From assembly GCF_040807025.1 (NCBI RefSeq), contig NC_090952.1, positions 1,798,001-1,862,000 on the forward strand: a DNA stretch of 64,000 nt, given 5' to 3'. The DNA comes from Struthio camelus (taxonomy: Eukaryota > Chordata > Aves > Struthioniformes > Struthionidae). Both the position numbers and the translations under genes were made by a program. The notes under the pieces were generated by a model, which worked only from the letters and a program-made list of their open reading frames with translations, was not told the origin of the DNA and ran no database searches. Shown piece after piece: positions 26,564-46,900 of this stretch; within the stretch, counting starts at the first letter, position 1, and each line of letters starts with the position of its first letter.

Positions 26564-28029
26564 GGAGTCAAGCACAAAGGAACAAATTCAGTGCCCACAC
26601 ATGGATGCTCTAGAGCAGGAGCTGAAAATGTGCCAGGGCAGCAGTGAGAGCCTGGCCTTGGCAAAGTAACTCCTGGGAAGAGCTGTGGGTACCACAGTAC
26701 CCCAAGACAGGGATTAGCTTGTTTATTTGCTATGGGCCCAGTACCCAATCCTGTCCTGAAGAATGGGGAGTCTTTCTGACCTGGCCTGTGCTTTGGCTAC
26801 TGCCTGGCTCACGTTCCTCAGCAGGAGGCTCTGCAGGGCCCTGATGCCCCAGCTGGTGCATAGGTAGGGATCTGGTCCCTCTGGAAGGGGCTGCCCTGCT
26901 AGCTTGTGCTGTGGTGTTGCAGTGCTAGCTGGCAAGCCCAGTGCAGAAGCAATGGTGACAGCAACCTTAACCTGCTTCCAAGCTAATCCACTGCTGGGGC
27001 AGCAGTCTTGGGGGAAGTAGAGCATTTGGCACCGGCTTGGCCTCAGGATTTCACCTTTGTAGTCCCAGGCAGGCTGCAAGCCTTTGGGGCTAGGGTGTTT
27101 GACTTAGGTGCTGGGGACCTTGCTCGCGTAAAGCTGAGGGAGCTGGAGCTGAGGACTCTGGAGCTGAGGGTGTGGGCTCCTGCACTGGCTCAGCCCACAT
27201 TTCTTCTCCCCAGCTTGCCTTGTCCTCTGGGGCCACTGAAGCAGCTTAGCCCTTACGGGGCTGTTTCAAGGCTGGGCTGAACCTCACCTCCCCATGACCC
27301 AAGCTTTGCAGGAAAGCTTTTTTGTGCCCTCCCTGTCTGCTTTGGTTGAGCCTCAGCTATGTGAGGAAGATGCTGGAGGGAGGCAGCACAGCTGCCCTCT
27401 CTGGCTGCGAGTGCCTGGCTCAGTGGGACTGCTGTGCCTCTGCTCTCTTGCATGCTTTCTGCTTGGTGCTGGGCACTGCTCTGTCAGTGCCTGCTGTAGA
27501 CCTTCCTGTCTTTGCTGGATCCTGCATGCTTGTGTTTACTCAGCCTGGGAGAACTCTTAAACTATGGGCAAAATGGGATAAAGCCCTAAGAGGCAATACA
27601 GCCTTGGCTGGCAAGCCTGCAGCGGCTTTGCCTGCAATCTCTGTTGGACTCTGGAGTGCTTGGAGCACCTCTTTTATGAGGCAGTGCAGGGCCGCGGGGA
27701 CAAGGCAGCAGGGCGTAAAATACCCTTGGGCAGCGAATGTGCAGCCTCGGGAGGCTGAGGGCTGACTCGCTGCAGCCTTGCGGTGCCCGCACACAGAGCA
27801 GGGCTGTGAGCTGGATGCTGCCCTGCTCTTTGGAGTGACAGCTCCAGGCGATGGGGAACCTGTCGCTGGGGCTTGCGTGCTCTCCTGCAAGGCTCCCATG
27901 GGCTGTGGGGAGCAGTTGCCTCCAGTCTGGTCCTGCTGCCAGGCTAGAGCCTGAGCAGAAAGCGGCTGTGGGATCTCCCCATCAGTGGGGCAGGCCCGGG
28001 AGTGGGCAGTCCGGGAAGACAGGGAGGGC

Positions 28030-34831
<6,802 letters not shown>

Positions 34832-35659
34832 GGTGCTTGGGCCTAGGGGTGATGGCAGAGCGCTCGGAGCAGCGCCAGGCACGGCACGTACCGAACGCGC
34901 CGGCACAGAAGCCAGGAAGCAGACAGGAAGCCTGGCGGTCACATGAGAGGTGCTTGCAGCAGCTCGGCCTCAGGGAGGCTGCCTGGCTGCGCTGGTTGGG
35001 GCAGGAGGAAGGAAACCCTCCTCGAAGCTCCCTCCCTGCCCAGGGCCCCTCTCGGGTACGGGGGGGTGCCCACCTTGCACCTTGGCGCCGCCGGGGCCCA
35101 AGGTGCAAAGGGAGTCCCTCAGCGACGCTGCTACAGGCACCATCTTCCCCCACACGAAGGCCAAGAATTCCTGTCCCGTTCGCCATGTCCCCTCCTTGCG
35201 CCCAATTGTCCCTGGCAGCACTCAGTGCCCAGGCTCTTTCCGCCTGCTGCTGTAGGATACTTGTGTCGTGATGTCCTCTGCACCCATGGGAGCCTCTGCC
35301 TGTCCCCAGGTCCTCCCTGGGCCATGGCTGGGGCGCAAGCGCTGGTGGGGGAATGTGCACAGCAGAACTCAGCCCCCCCAGCACCTGCCAGGCAACCAGG
35401 CAGCTGCCCTGGTCCAAGTGACTCCCCTGCACCATTTACTCAGGTTCCCCCATCTTTCCTCAGAGCAACTTAAATCTACTCTTAATAGGCCTCGTCTCTG
35501 CTCAGGGCAAGGCAGGTAGTGCAGGCAGGGTCACACCCGTGGGTCTGGGGCCACAGATGTGCGCCCTCCCAGCTCCGCACGCCACGAGCAGGGTGGTAGC
35601 GCACAGGGCTGCCACAGTGCATCACACTGACGTGCGCACGCCCGCCGGCATTGCACATG
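34832..35659. other. Short SASH3-XPNPEP2 intergenic gap
   Basis: About 830 bp separates the SASH3 start codon from the XPNPEP2 poly(A) signal. It must hold the SASH3 5' UTR and promoter, if these do not lie in an unseen upstream exon. It is GC-rich, with no clear TATA box. Confidence 0.5.
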
Positions 35660-35665
35660 TTTAAT
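35660..35665 (-). terminator. XPNPEP2: Poly(A) signal of XPNPEP2 (ATTAAA)
   Basis: Plus-strand TTTAAT reads ATTAAA on the minus strand, about 87 bp beyond the XPNPEP2 stop. It suggests a very short 3' UTR. Confidence 0.65.
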
Positions 35666-35751
35666 CACATGCAAGAAAAAAACACAGGGAAGTGCGTGAT
35701 GGGGAGAAGAAGTTGCCCTGGCAAGGAGGAGGTGCGTTGCGGGGCGTGGGG

Positions 35752-38700
35752 TCAGGCCGGCAGCTCGGTGAGCAGTGTGGAGAGGAGGGCGGTGATGGCC
35801 AGCGTGCACAGGGTGGCGGTGGTGGTGCCGGCACTGCCCTGCAGGAAGGGTTCTGTGTTCCTCTGCAGCCAGCGGTACTCCTCCTCCAGCTGCTGGCTCT
35901 GCAGCTCTGGCCCCACGCGCTCCCGGATGGTCTTGTAGAAGGCGTTCAGGTATTGGATCTGCAACCAGGTGCTGAGTGGCGCTGCGAGGAGGCAGCCCTG
36001 GCTGCCTGCCCCATCGAACCACTCCAGCCCTCTCTAGCCGTCCCAGCCACGGAGGGTGTTTGCATGCCCTGGCACGGTCCAGCTCCATTCGCCCACTCTA
36101 TCAGCCCACCCATCACACACCAGTGCACCCGTCCCAGCCCTGTTCGCTTGCCCCAGCCCTATCTGCAGGTCCCATTTGCCCACTCTGTCTGCCCAGCCTG
36201 GCCCCATGTGCCCATCCCATTCACCCGCTCAGAGCACCCAGTACCTGCTTTTGCGACAGGAGGCTGACATCGATGAGATTTCGGTCATAGGGCACCAGGG
36301 ACACCACCTCAAAGGTCAGAAATGGCTTCTCCCCAGTCTGGTGCTGCTGAAGAAAAGCTATGAGGTGTGTGCCCCAGACATGCCCTGGGAGAGGCCCCTT
36401 GTCCCCAGCCTGGCACCGAGAGAGGTACCCAGAGCCCCAGCCGAGGGCTGCAGGGCTACTGTGGTGTGGCCAGCCGACAGCCCTTGTCCCAGTCCTGGGG
36501 GCATGAGGAGGAACTAAGCCCAACCTTCCACACCATGTCCCCGGGCACTGTGCCACTCCCTGACCCTGTGCTACCTCTGCACTGTGCCACCTTAGCATCA
36601 TGCCACCTTAGCACCATGCCACCCCAGCACTGTGTCACCCCAACTCTGTGCCACCCCAACGCTGTGCCACCCTGACACTGTGCCACGCTGACCCTATGTC
36701 ACTCTGTCCAGGTGCCATGGGCACCGCAGGCCTTCCTCCTGCCCGGCCTCGTGCTTGCTGCTGTCCTTAGCATGTGCCTCCATGCCCCTTTCTGAGCACC
36801 CCCAGCCCTTCTCTGTGCCTCTGTGGAGCCCCTGAGAAAAGAGGGGGACCTGATCCCTTTCCCTGCCTGTGCCAGGCCCCCCAGCCACATCCAGACATGG
36901 AGGTGCCCTTGTCCCTCAGGGCCCTGGACCACAGCTGCTCTGGGAGCCCCCTGTGGTGGGCAGGACCTTGGCACCAAGGGCCAGCGGGTCCCTGCGGCTT
37001 GGGGCAGGGCAGCCTACCCTCAGCTCCCTGCCTATCCATGACGCCAGGCTCTGCAGATGCCCCAGTCTTGCAGCCTGTCTCACCTCCGAGCTCCCGCTGG
37101 AAGGAGTTCTGGAGCAAGAGGCAGCCCCAGGCTCCTTGGGCATTTGGTGTGAGGAGGAACGTTACCTCAGTCTGTGCCTCGACCACAAGGGCAATATCCT
37201 CGATGCGGATTCCAAACTCGCCATCCCGGTAGTATCCAGGCTCTGGGGGTCAGGAAAGGTGCCCAGCAAGTCTTGAGCCTCAGCAGCTCACCCAGCCCCA
37301 GAAAGGCCCAGAATGGAGCAGCAAGCCAAGGCCCCTCCTCCCCTTGCCTAATCCCATGGCTCCAAGGCCGCCCCCAAGAACCCAAAGTGCTGGCAGGACC
37401 CATGGGGTGTGCAGGTGTACATACCAATGGATGTAAACATGCCCTTTGTCAGTGGTATGTTGTTGGTCTGGAAGCCCACGGGCCCTGTGGAGGAAGTGTG
37501 GTGGGTTATGGCTCCTGGGGACGACATGCACCAAGGGGCCAGGCAGGGAAGGGTCATGCTGCGAAACAGCTGCTGTGGGGGCAGCGTTCCTGCCAAGAAC
37601 TGCATCACCCAGAGCCGTGCAACCTGGGGGTTGTTCACCCACAGCAAGAGGGACTTAGCTGGGCTCTGATGGGCTCCGCATGACCCACCACCATCCCTGT
37701 CCCTCCCAGCAGGGCCACGTCCCTGATGCTGCACCTGGTGGGACTCAGGGTGCAGCATGTCCCCACATACCCCCGCAGCACCTACACTCATGGACTGAGA
37801 GGAAGTTGCCAATGCCATGGCCAGTCCCGTGGCCATAGTTGAGTCCGACTTCCCAGAGTGCCCGGCGGGCAAAGGACTCCACTGTTCTCCCTGAAGGGGA
37901 CGACAGTGCGGGATGGGGATTGAGAGAGCTGGTGAGGGCATCCGCCTGCCCTACTCTCCCCACCATCCATGCAGGCCTGGGCCACCCCAGACCACCCCAT
38001 GCCTGGCACAGCACCCACCTGCTGTGTTGGGGGGGAAGATGAGGCAGGACAGGTCAATGTTGCCCATCAACACACGGGTGTAGGTCTCCTATGAGGGACA
38101 TACGGGTGGCTTAGCATGGTATCCCCCAGTCACCCTCCCTGTGCGTCCAAACCTGGCCCCTGGTGACATCCCACAGCCCTGTGGCCAGGACCTCAGTGCT
38201 GGGCACTGCAGAGATGCCCGAGCAGCATGAGAAGGGCTGATACCTTCTGGAGTGGGGTTGGCACACCCCAGTGCATGGTCCGCGTGATGTCTGTCGTGCC
38301 ATCCCTGAGGAGAGGGGAGTGAATGGGGGGGGCGACGTGGCCCCAGCATTGGCTCTGGCAGCCCCATCACCCACAGAGCTGGGCACAGCCTGCTGTCACC
38401 CTGCTGCCTGCCTTGTCAAGGGCACAGTGGGATGAAGGGGCAGTGCTGTCTCGGGAGAGCCAGAGAAGGATGGGAGAAAGTGCTACGCACAGGTATTGCC
38501 CTCCGGTGTCAGAAAGATACACTTCATCAACAGACAGCTTCCGGCTGCTCATGTTGGACGGGCTGCAAGGGAAGGAGGGTCACTGCAAGGGAGACCTCAG
38601 AGCCCACTCACAACCCCCATCCACCCACTCTCTGCCACTACTGCCATCCCTGGTGCCCTGGCCCTACCAGGGAGATGGGGCTGAGCCATACCTGTAGTGG

Positions 38701-41700
38701 GCAAGTGCTGCATTGAGGCCGCTGGCCGAGATGGATTCAAAGCTGGGCCCGCGGCTGTGCTTCTGGGCCCTGGAAGGCAGCAGGGAAGGATATGTGTGGG
38801 CACAGTGAGCCCCTCCAGAAAGGGCCTGGTATCCTGGCTCTGGGGGCAGCGGGTGCCGAGCAGCCAGGGGACCTCCTTGCCACAAGCAGGCTCCCAGGCC
38901 CCCTCACCAGGCATGGCACACGGGAAGACCAATGTTGCCCCAGGCATGGTGCGCTGAGGGCACCTGTCTACCCCAGGCACAGCACACTGAGGGGCTCCGG
39001 GTCTACCAGGCATGGCACACCAAGGAGGAAGCCAGCAGCCAGCGGTACTGACCAACGGAGCGCATCCACACGGCGAGCCCCCGAGAACTCATCCACCAGC
39101 CCTTGGGGGACCATCTTCTCCAGCCATAGCAGGTACTGGATGACAGCCACAGCATCCCGCACCTGCAGGCAGTCCAGGAGCATCAGAGGGAGTGAGCTGG
39201 CACCCCAGAGGGCCTCGAGGTGCCCTCCCTTCTGCTCCTGGCTGAGAGAATAGGGATAGCCCTTACATGAGCGGCCCGCAGTAACTCCTGCTCCTTGGCA
39301 TTTTTCACAGCCTTGGCAAGCATAACCGGGGAATAGCGCTCCTCCAGGAGCTTCTCCTGCAAAGGCAGCCTCGAGATGGCATGACTGGGCATGGCCAGCC
39401 ACCCCATCCACCCTGGTGACTGCTGTAGCACGTCCCGTGCCCCCACAGCTCTATGGCATGGGCTGACTCTGAGCGTTGGCACAACCCACGTCCCCAGCAG
39501 CAAGGCTCCACAGCCCAGGCCTTTCCAGGCCATTTGGCTTGGGCAGGTCTCTGTGGCATTCAGTGTGGCTGGGTCCTGGCAATGCCTTACCTGGGGGATG
39601 ACGCCATAGAGGCCATAGGTGGTGTACTCGGTGCCGAGCCAGATGGTGACGTTGCCCTGGGCATAGTCGTGGACATGGGCACGCACCTGGCTGTACTCCT
39701 GCAGCTCCACGCACAGGGGCCCGGGGCAGCCTGCCTGCAGGGACTGCTGTGCCTCCGCTGTCAGGCGCGTCTCATCCACAAACAGGCTGGGGGCAGAATG
39801 TGTGGCTAGAGCAGGCACAATCATGGGGGCAGCCTGGCTCCTTTGGCCCCCAAGCCCAGACAGTGCATGGTGCACCAGCAGAGAGGAGGGTGCTGGGGAC
39901 CGAGTGAAGGACTGCAGAGGGAATGCAAGGGTAGGAACTGGGTTGGACCCCTGGCTGAGTTGGGAGGGATGATGCTGGACCTGGGGAAGATGTGGGACTC
40001 AGATTGGGGGCACAGTGGGGCTGGGTGCCACAGGCATGGTGGGCTCTAGGGAAGGGAGCAGCTGGGTCCAGGGGTGTGTCTTAGGTGAGAGTCTCATGGG
40101 TACTGGCCCCAGCAGAGGGGGTTGGAAGAGGGGGGAAGAGGGATGTGGGCCAAACTGCCGGCCACACCATATCCCTGTGGGGAGATGCTGCCCACCTTAT
40201 GCTGGTGCTGGTCAGCAGTGTGTAGGAGTAGAAGACAGGGTTGTAGGGGATGTCATCTCCACGGAGGTTAAAGAGCCCTGTTAGGAACTAGATATAAAAG
40301 CCTGCTCCCGCTGCCTGCCCCAGTGCAGCTAGGGCTCAGGTCAGACCCAGGACCCCTCCAGCACCGACCACTGTGCAGGGCAGGGCCCATAGGCAGTGTG
40401 GTGGCTCGGGACCCGCAGCCGAGATGGCTGCGCTGGCTGCTCACAGGCTATTTCCTCCAGCCCTGACAGCAGCACAGCTGTGGGGCTCCGGATGTGCTGC
40501 TCCATCTGCTGCCGGATCCCAGCCACCTTCTCCTGCCAGCTGCTCCCTGGGAGGAGGGTGAAAGGCCAGCTCAGCCTCGGGGTCCACTGAGGCCCCCTTG
40601 GGCTGGGGGCTGCTGCGGGTGCCAAGTGACAGCAAACGTCCACCCAGTGACCCTGGGGAAGAACGTGGCTATACCTGTGAACTCTGTCGGGAGGCTGTAG
40701 ATCTTGCTGGAGGCTGGAGGGGGTCTCTGGTCACCCCACACTTGGTCCACGAGGTTGGTCTCGATGGGAAGCAGGGTCCTGCCAGAGCCATGGAGAACCT
40801 GGCTGTAGCTGCTCCAGGTATCTGAGGTGGGGAGCAGACAGTGGTTAGGGGCATCCGGCAAAGATCACCTCACCACCACCTGGGGACAGCTCACTGCACC
40901 CTGGGAGGAGGGTGCTGGGGCAGTAGGTGCTGCAGGCTGAGGACAGGGAGGGCATCATGCAGTGGGTGACCCTACCAATGGAGAAGAGGAAGGGGTCCAA
41001 GCTGACATTTCTCCCCGCAGGAACCGCCTCAAGGATCCATTGCCCAATGGACTCAATCCAGGCTGCAAGAGAGAACCACATGGCGCTGTGGGGCCTGAGG
41101 GGCTGTCCTGGGTCCCCCAGACCAGCCATGTCCCAACCCATGCTGGGCCCAGACAAGGAGGGGCCTGAGCATGATGAGACCCAGCTGGCTCCCCCGCTTG
41201 CCCCACACTGACTTGTCCTCTGCAGCTCCCAGTTGCAGTCCATCTGGCGCTCTGCCTGGGTCCAGTAGCGGCTGTCGGTCCACAGGGCAGCCTTGTCCAG
41301 CGTCACCACACCTGTGCCTGGGATGGGATCAGGCATCACTTCTCCCCCCCTGCCAGGCTGCTGGGCACTTGTGGGTGAGCGGGGATACCTGAGATCCCCA
41401 GCCTGACCTCCTGCACGGAGCAGGACCACTGCTGTGGCTGTGTCTAGCCTTGAAGACCCCAAGAATGGAGATCCCCAGCTCTCGGCCATTCTGAGGCTGG
41501 GAACAGGGCCACCCTGAGCAGGGAGCTGGATGGGAGAGGAACCCAGCGGTGAGGATGGTCGCACCTGCAGAGCCAGTGAAGCCGGTCACCCAGCCAAGGC
41601 GAGAATCCCGCTCCGCTATGTACTCGCTCTGGAGATGAGGACAGAGTTGTGAGAGGCAGCTGCAGGGCACCCACTGGCAAGCCAGCACCCCAGAGCACAG

Positions 41701-43923
41701 GCAGGGTGCTGCCTTACCATGTGGGCATCTGTGGCAGGCACAATGTAGGCGTCAACGCTGTGGGCCCGCATGGCGCCTCGCAGAGCAGCAAGTCGTGCTG
41801 TCGTCTCGGTGGCCGTGGGGGGCAGGTACTGGTGGCACAAAGAGACACGTGCTGCAGGGGGCCCGGACAGCGGCTTGTCCTAGCCGCAGACAGGGCCGTG
41901 GCCTGCCTCCCTCTATGTGAGGGCTCTGAGGGAGCGCGCCCCACGCTGGGCACTCTGGAGTGGCCCCAGGGGAGCTGTGAGGGGGTCATGAAGACCAGTG
42001 AAGCTGGGAGCAGCGGAGTGGCAACGAGGGCTGGGCGCCATGGCTGCTCACTGGTGGGTTCGTGGAGCAGTCCCTGATGTCAGTCCTGGCAGGGTTGGCC
42101 CGCTGCGGCTGTCCCACGGTGCAGCCTGGGGGCAAAAGGAAATCCTAGAGCCTCAGGCCACAGCCCCAGGCCCTGCCAGCCCCCTGCTCTGGCTTAGCTG
42201 CTGATCCAGTGTTGGGCAGCTGGTGACCCTGATCGCCAGCCCCAACTGCAAACTGAGTCCAGCTTTTACTTATTTTGTTAAAAATAGTGTTTCTAGCCTT
42301 GGTAACTGGGGGGGGGGGGTGGGGGGGAACCAACGACGTCACCTGGATCAAGTGGAAGTGAGCTTCTGGCAGGCGGTGGGTTTGCAGCATGCCTGAGACC
42401 AGCTCACGGCCAGATACCCGCGAGCCCCAGTGCGAGCCCCATGGGCACGGTGCCACTGCTGTGAAGCACAGCTCATCCCTGCAGTGCCTGGAAGTTGCTG
42501 CCCCTCCCTGCTTTGTACCAGCCCAGGAGCCAGCCCTGCACTGCTATGACCAGGATGGGGTAATGGGCAGCTGAGAATCAGCAGAGCATCACCGGTATTG
42601 GAGCCATGGAAGGAGCTGGCCCAAGCATGGGGGTCAGGGTCATCCTCTCATGGGACCGGGCCTCTCCCCAAAGCTGTTCTACATCTGATATGTTGGGCAC
42701 CATGTTTCCCCAAACTCTCCATCATTGCTGGGGTCTCCAGGGAGTCTGGGGGATGGGAAATTGCTGCCAGCATGCTACAACCATGCTACAAAGGAGTGAT
42801 CACATCTACCCAGAGCCTGTTAGCCAGGCAGGCAGTGCTGGGCTGGGAGACTAGTGGGAGAGGAGCCAGGGGCTGCTTCGATAGAGTTAATTGAAATAGG
42901 CATTGTGGAAACACTGTGACTTGGAAAGGTGACCCTAGGAGGGGGTTCAGGTCCTGGGATACTGGAGCCTGGCACTGGGTCAGCCACCATTTGCAAGGCC
43001 CCCAGGCCCTCAGCTCCTGGCCGTGCATCCTACTCCTGTCGCCAGTGGGATTGTGGGCCCTAGATGTACACTGGGCTGTGTGATCATGTGTGCAGGCACA
43101 GGCCTGGAGCAGGTCCTGAGAGGGCAGGGTGGCTCGGGTTGGGTGAATTGGAGTCTGGTACTGCCCCGATGGGATGGGAAGCACATGATGAGGACCTGTC
43201 ATGGCAGCATTGAGGCTCGACCAGTGATGCTTGGTCACCCAAGCGCATTGCAGGTGCCATACTGGGTGGCAGGACCTGACCTGCCTCAGGCATGTGCCTT
43301 CCTCTTGCTCAGCTTTTCTCCCCATGGAGCTCTCCTGTTGGGCTTGGGTGGCAGCAGCAGCTAAAGACCCACTGCCAAATCTCCCATGTCCTAGGGGACA
43401 TTTTTCTCCATCTCAGGAGAATGGCACCACTCTTGGGTCCATGCGGCAATGGGGAAATCTGTCACCATTAGCATGGCATGGCCTTGGACACCTGATATCT
43501 CCATGCCCTCTGAGAGCTGTTTCTTACAATCACCTCTCCAGAGCTTGTCCCTCAGGGATGTGGCCATCTCAGGCCAGGCAGGCAGGATTAGCCCCTCTCC
43601 AAGACTGGGATCCCCTGCCCTGGGACAGCAGGGATGGGGACAGAGCCATAGCACAAACCTTGCTCCCTAAGGGAAAAATCCACCCTTGCGGCACTTTCTT
43701 GGGCATGCAAAAGTTGTGATTTAAACTTGACCTGAAACACCCCCATATCCTCAGTGCTGGGACAACCTGGTCCCCAACCCCTCAACATGACACTTTCCCT
43801 GGCAAATGTGCTGTCTATGCTGTGGGACAGACCGTAACCTCAGCCCAGCCCCTCCGTATAAGGTGTCTCTGACTTACCTTGGAGCAGGAGCACCCAGGCT
43901 ACAATCCACTGAGAGGAGTGCAT
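35752..43923 (-). CDS. XPNPEP2: X-prolyl aminopeptidase 2, membrane-bound
   Basis: Aminopeptidase P2 is a GPI-anchored metalloprotease that removes N-terminal residues before Pro, for example from bradykinin. Coding exons: 43923-43878, 42125-42052, 41828-41718, 41628-41565, 41311-41213, 41062-40976, 40821-40675, 40546-40445, 40277-40196, 39786-39591, 39356-39267, 39162-39053, 38769-38692, 38562-38491, 38304-38244, 38088-38019, 37890-37786, 37484-37425, 37242-37166, 36346-36245 and 35958-35752. They join in frame to 679 residues; human has 674. Exon 1 encodes a signal peptide (MHSSQWIVAWVLLLQ). The expected metal ligands are present: Asp447 and Asp458 (SDTGGQYLDGTTDIT), His521 (GHGTGHGIG), Glu552 (EPGYY) and Glu566 (IRIED). 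The hydrophobic C-terminus after GSAG fits a GPI-attachment signal. All introns look GT-AG; the exon 4 donor (GTGCGA) is weak. Confidence 0.96.
36551..36720. repeat. 16-bp minisatellite in an XPNPEP2 intron
   Basis: About ten diverged copies of a 16 bp unit, near TGCCACCCCAGCACTG, follow one another between XPNPEP2 exons 19 and 20. Sequence just before it (about 36090-36240) is also loosely repetitive (CCCAGCCC, CCCACTCT). Confidence 0.8.
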
Positions 43924-46900
43924 GGCTCCTCCAGCTGTCTCAAGCCTCTCTGGCTGCCCTGAGCCTCCCTGGCCAGGATGGGGAGCAGAGGGAATGTTTC
44001 ACTAGTGCCTTTGGTGATGGGTCCCTCCTCCTGCGCCTTTGCCCTGGGGGCAGAGGGGTGCTGGATGGGAGATTCATGACCCATAGCAGATTAGAGGGGT
44101 TGTTGTCCTATTCACTGAGCACTTCTCCTTGAAAGCAGATCCTGCCACTAGATAAAAGTAAACAGCGAAGTCAGCACAGAGTCCAAAGATCTTCCTGGAG
44201 CAGAGGTGGGGCTGTGCCAGCTCAGCCAGGCATGGTTCCACCACCTGGGGTTAAAATTAGGACAGATGGCGCTGCACCGTGCTCTGCTCCCCTGTGTCCC
44301 TTGGGAACGTCTCGTCTCCTCTCGCTGGAGCAGCAGAGGGGGTGGTGTGGGGAGCCACAGGGTGAGGAAACGCCCATGGGCAACAGTGATCCTGGGGCAT
44401 GTGGGCCAGCAGATACTCCAAGCCAGCCCTCCTCTTTTTTGATGAAGTGGGGCATGGAGCTTCACAGAACAGCTGGGTGGGCATGGGCTCAGCTCCTGCT
44501 GCCCCAGCACCTCCTTATAGGAGCCCGAATGCACCCTGCAAGCTGGAGCTTGCAGAGGCCACATGTGAGGGGAAGGGGTGTTGCTGCGCCCCCAGGTTTG
44601 TCCATCACCTCCTTGGCATGCTGCTGCGGCAGGGCGTTGGGGCAGTGTGGAGCGGGATGAACGGACCTGCACCTGCTGACTTCCCTGATGCGGTTGAGGT
44701 GGAGCCCCAGGAGCTTCCTGGCTCCTGCCCAGGATGCTGGGCTGCCAGGTGCAATAATGAGATGAGGGCTGATAAGCAAGGTGTGCAGTCGCTGTTTCCA
44801 CCCAAGAGATGGGCAGTGAAGGAGGCAGGATTGGTGCTGGGGCTGAAGCCCTGGCTCATTCCTCAGGGCTTGCCAGGAGGTGTTTGGAGGTCTCTCGCCT
44901 GCGCAGAGAGAGTCCAGACAGGGTGATGGCAAGGGGTGGCCGCAGGGCTTTCTGGGACATCACTGCCTGCCCAACATGGGTCATGCAAGGCTAATCAGAG
45001 CCGAGCTCTCCTGCATCCTCCCAGAGGTATCTTGCAGCTTGGGCCTGCCAGGGCGACAGAGATATGGACACCAGTTGCCCTCTGAGATGTCTCCAGCCCA
45101 CAAGGCACCCACACACACAACTCCTGCAGGATGAAAGACAATTCCTCTGGGGCCAGCTGAGTCACAGGGCTGGCAGAAGCATAGCTCTTCCCACAGGGCT
45201 GCCGTCTGTCAGCTAACAGCCCCGGAGATGCAGGCACCAGTACCCAGGCACAGCCACCTTGCCAGTTGGCTCCCTGGGCGCATGGCCCTGGCAAGAGCGG
45301 CCAAGCCCACAGGCGTGCCAGGAGGCCCGCTGCTGCCCTAAGCAGCTTTGTTGACCCTAATCAATAGCAATTGCTAAATATTAAAGCCGGCACAGGAAGA
45401 TAAATTGCCCTTCCCGCCTGTAGGTCACTAACAGCATATGCAAGACTGGGAGCTCACTGTCAGCAGGGACATGAGGGCAGACTTAGGGCCGCTGAAATAC
45501 CTGCCTGGTCTCTGGCTCCTGGAGACAGTTGTGTGCTCAGGCCTGTCCTGTTCACATATGACTTGATGGTCCCTGGGCATTGCTGACAGATGGAGGTGGG
45601 CCCCTGAATTTTTCTGCGTGGCCATTCTTCCGGTCTGGCTATAGTAAATAGGTAGGCAATTTCATGCCAGTGGTCGTGATATGAAAAATGCTGCCCAAAG
45701 GAAAAACTGACCTGCAAAGAGTGTCACATCGGTCTTGGCACAACCCTGTTCATGTAACTCTCTCGTCTCCATGCCTCTGTGTTCTGGCCTGGCTGGTGTG
45801 TGCTGAAATCCGTGCAGCCCTTTGGCAAGGTCATGTGCCAGTGCAAAGCAATGCATGTGGGAAGAAATCGCCCATCCTCAGTGATGGGCTTGCAACTAGC
45901 TCTGCCCCCTCCATGAAAATGCCTTTGTGTAGCCCAAAGCCAAAGCAGGGTTAGGAAAGGAGCAAAGGATTGTGCAGGGACCAGGGGCAGAGCTGCCAGC
46001 AGCAGACAGGTGGAAACCTCTGTCCCTACCCTCCTGCTGCTGCCACCCACCCGGGAGCCCAGACACCAGCTCTGTGTCCGCAATATGGAACCCTCTATGC
46101 ATGTTGTTGGCTTTGCTCTTTCATCTCCAAGCAATGTTTGTGATGTGATGAGTAAATATGAGCTGAGCTGGTGGATGTCTTCTTTCACATCTTCTCATCC
46201 TCCAATCCACCCAGTTGTGCTAGTCACAGCCCTGGCTTTTGGGCTGTGGTGCTGCCAAACCTAGCAGGAATCCTCCTTTATATACAGCATTTACAGGGCC
46301 CCAATAGCAGGGAATTGCAGTAATCCTAAGTCATCTGGCTGTATGTCGGGGTCCTGGTGGCTCCCATCTTGTAGGATGAATGCACCAGCAGAGGAGAGTT
46401 GGTGATGGGCAGGAACAGCTCTGTCAGTGCGCTCCTGCCAAACTCACAGTATCAGGGCCCCCATGCACTTGACACCTGGTCGTGCAGTTGCAACAGGGAC
46501 AGCCTGCAAAATTGCAACGGGGCTGGGTGAGATGGAAAGCAAAGCAAGAGAAGGTCTGTGCTCAGCGCACACAGACGCAGCATGCCCTGTCCCAAAGCCC
46601 GGGAGAATCTTTCTCACTGTGCCCTAGCAGGGAGCCTGGAGTGCCTTATTGCTGTAACACCAGAACTCTAAGGCTTGTCAAATCTTAAGAAGATTAAGGA
46701 ATCTGTGATAGGCCAGGAAGAGGGACAAGAGCCTCAGGAGGCTTAATGAGGCCCCATGACACTTTTTGGGGTGACCGTCACGCAGCCAAGTGCATAGTAA
46801 GCCAGTGCCCCAGTGCAGAGCAGGGGTAGGGACAGAGCTGGAGATGGCTTGCAGAGGAATACTCGGAAGGAAGAGACGTATGCAGACAGCTGCTGAGGAC

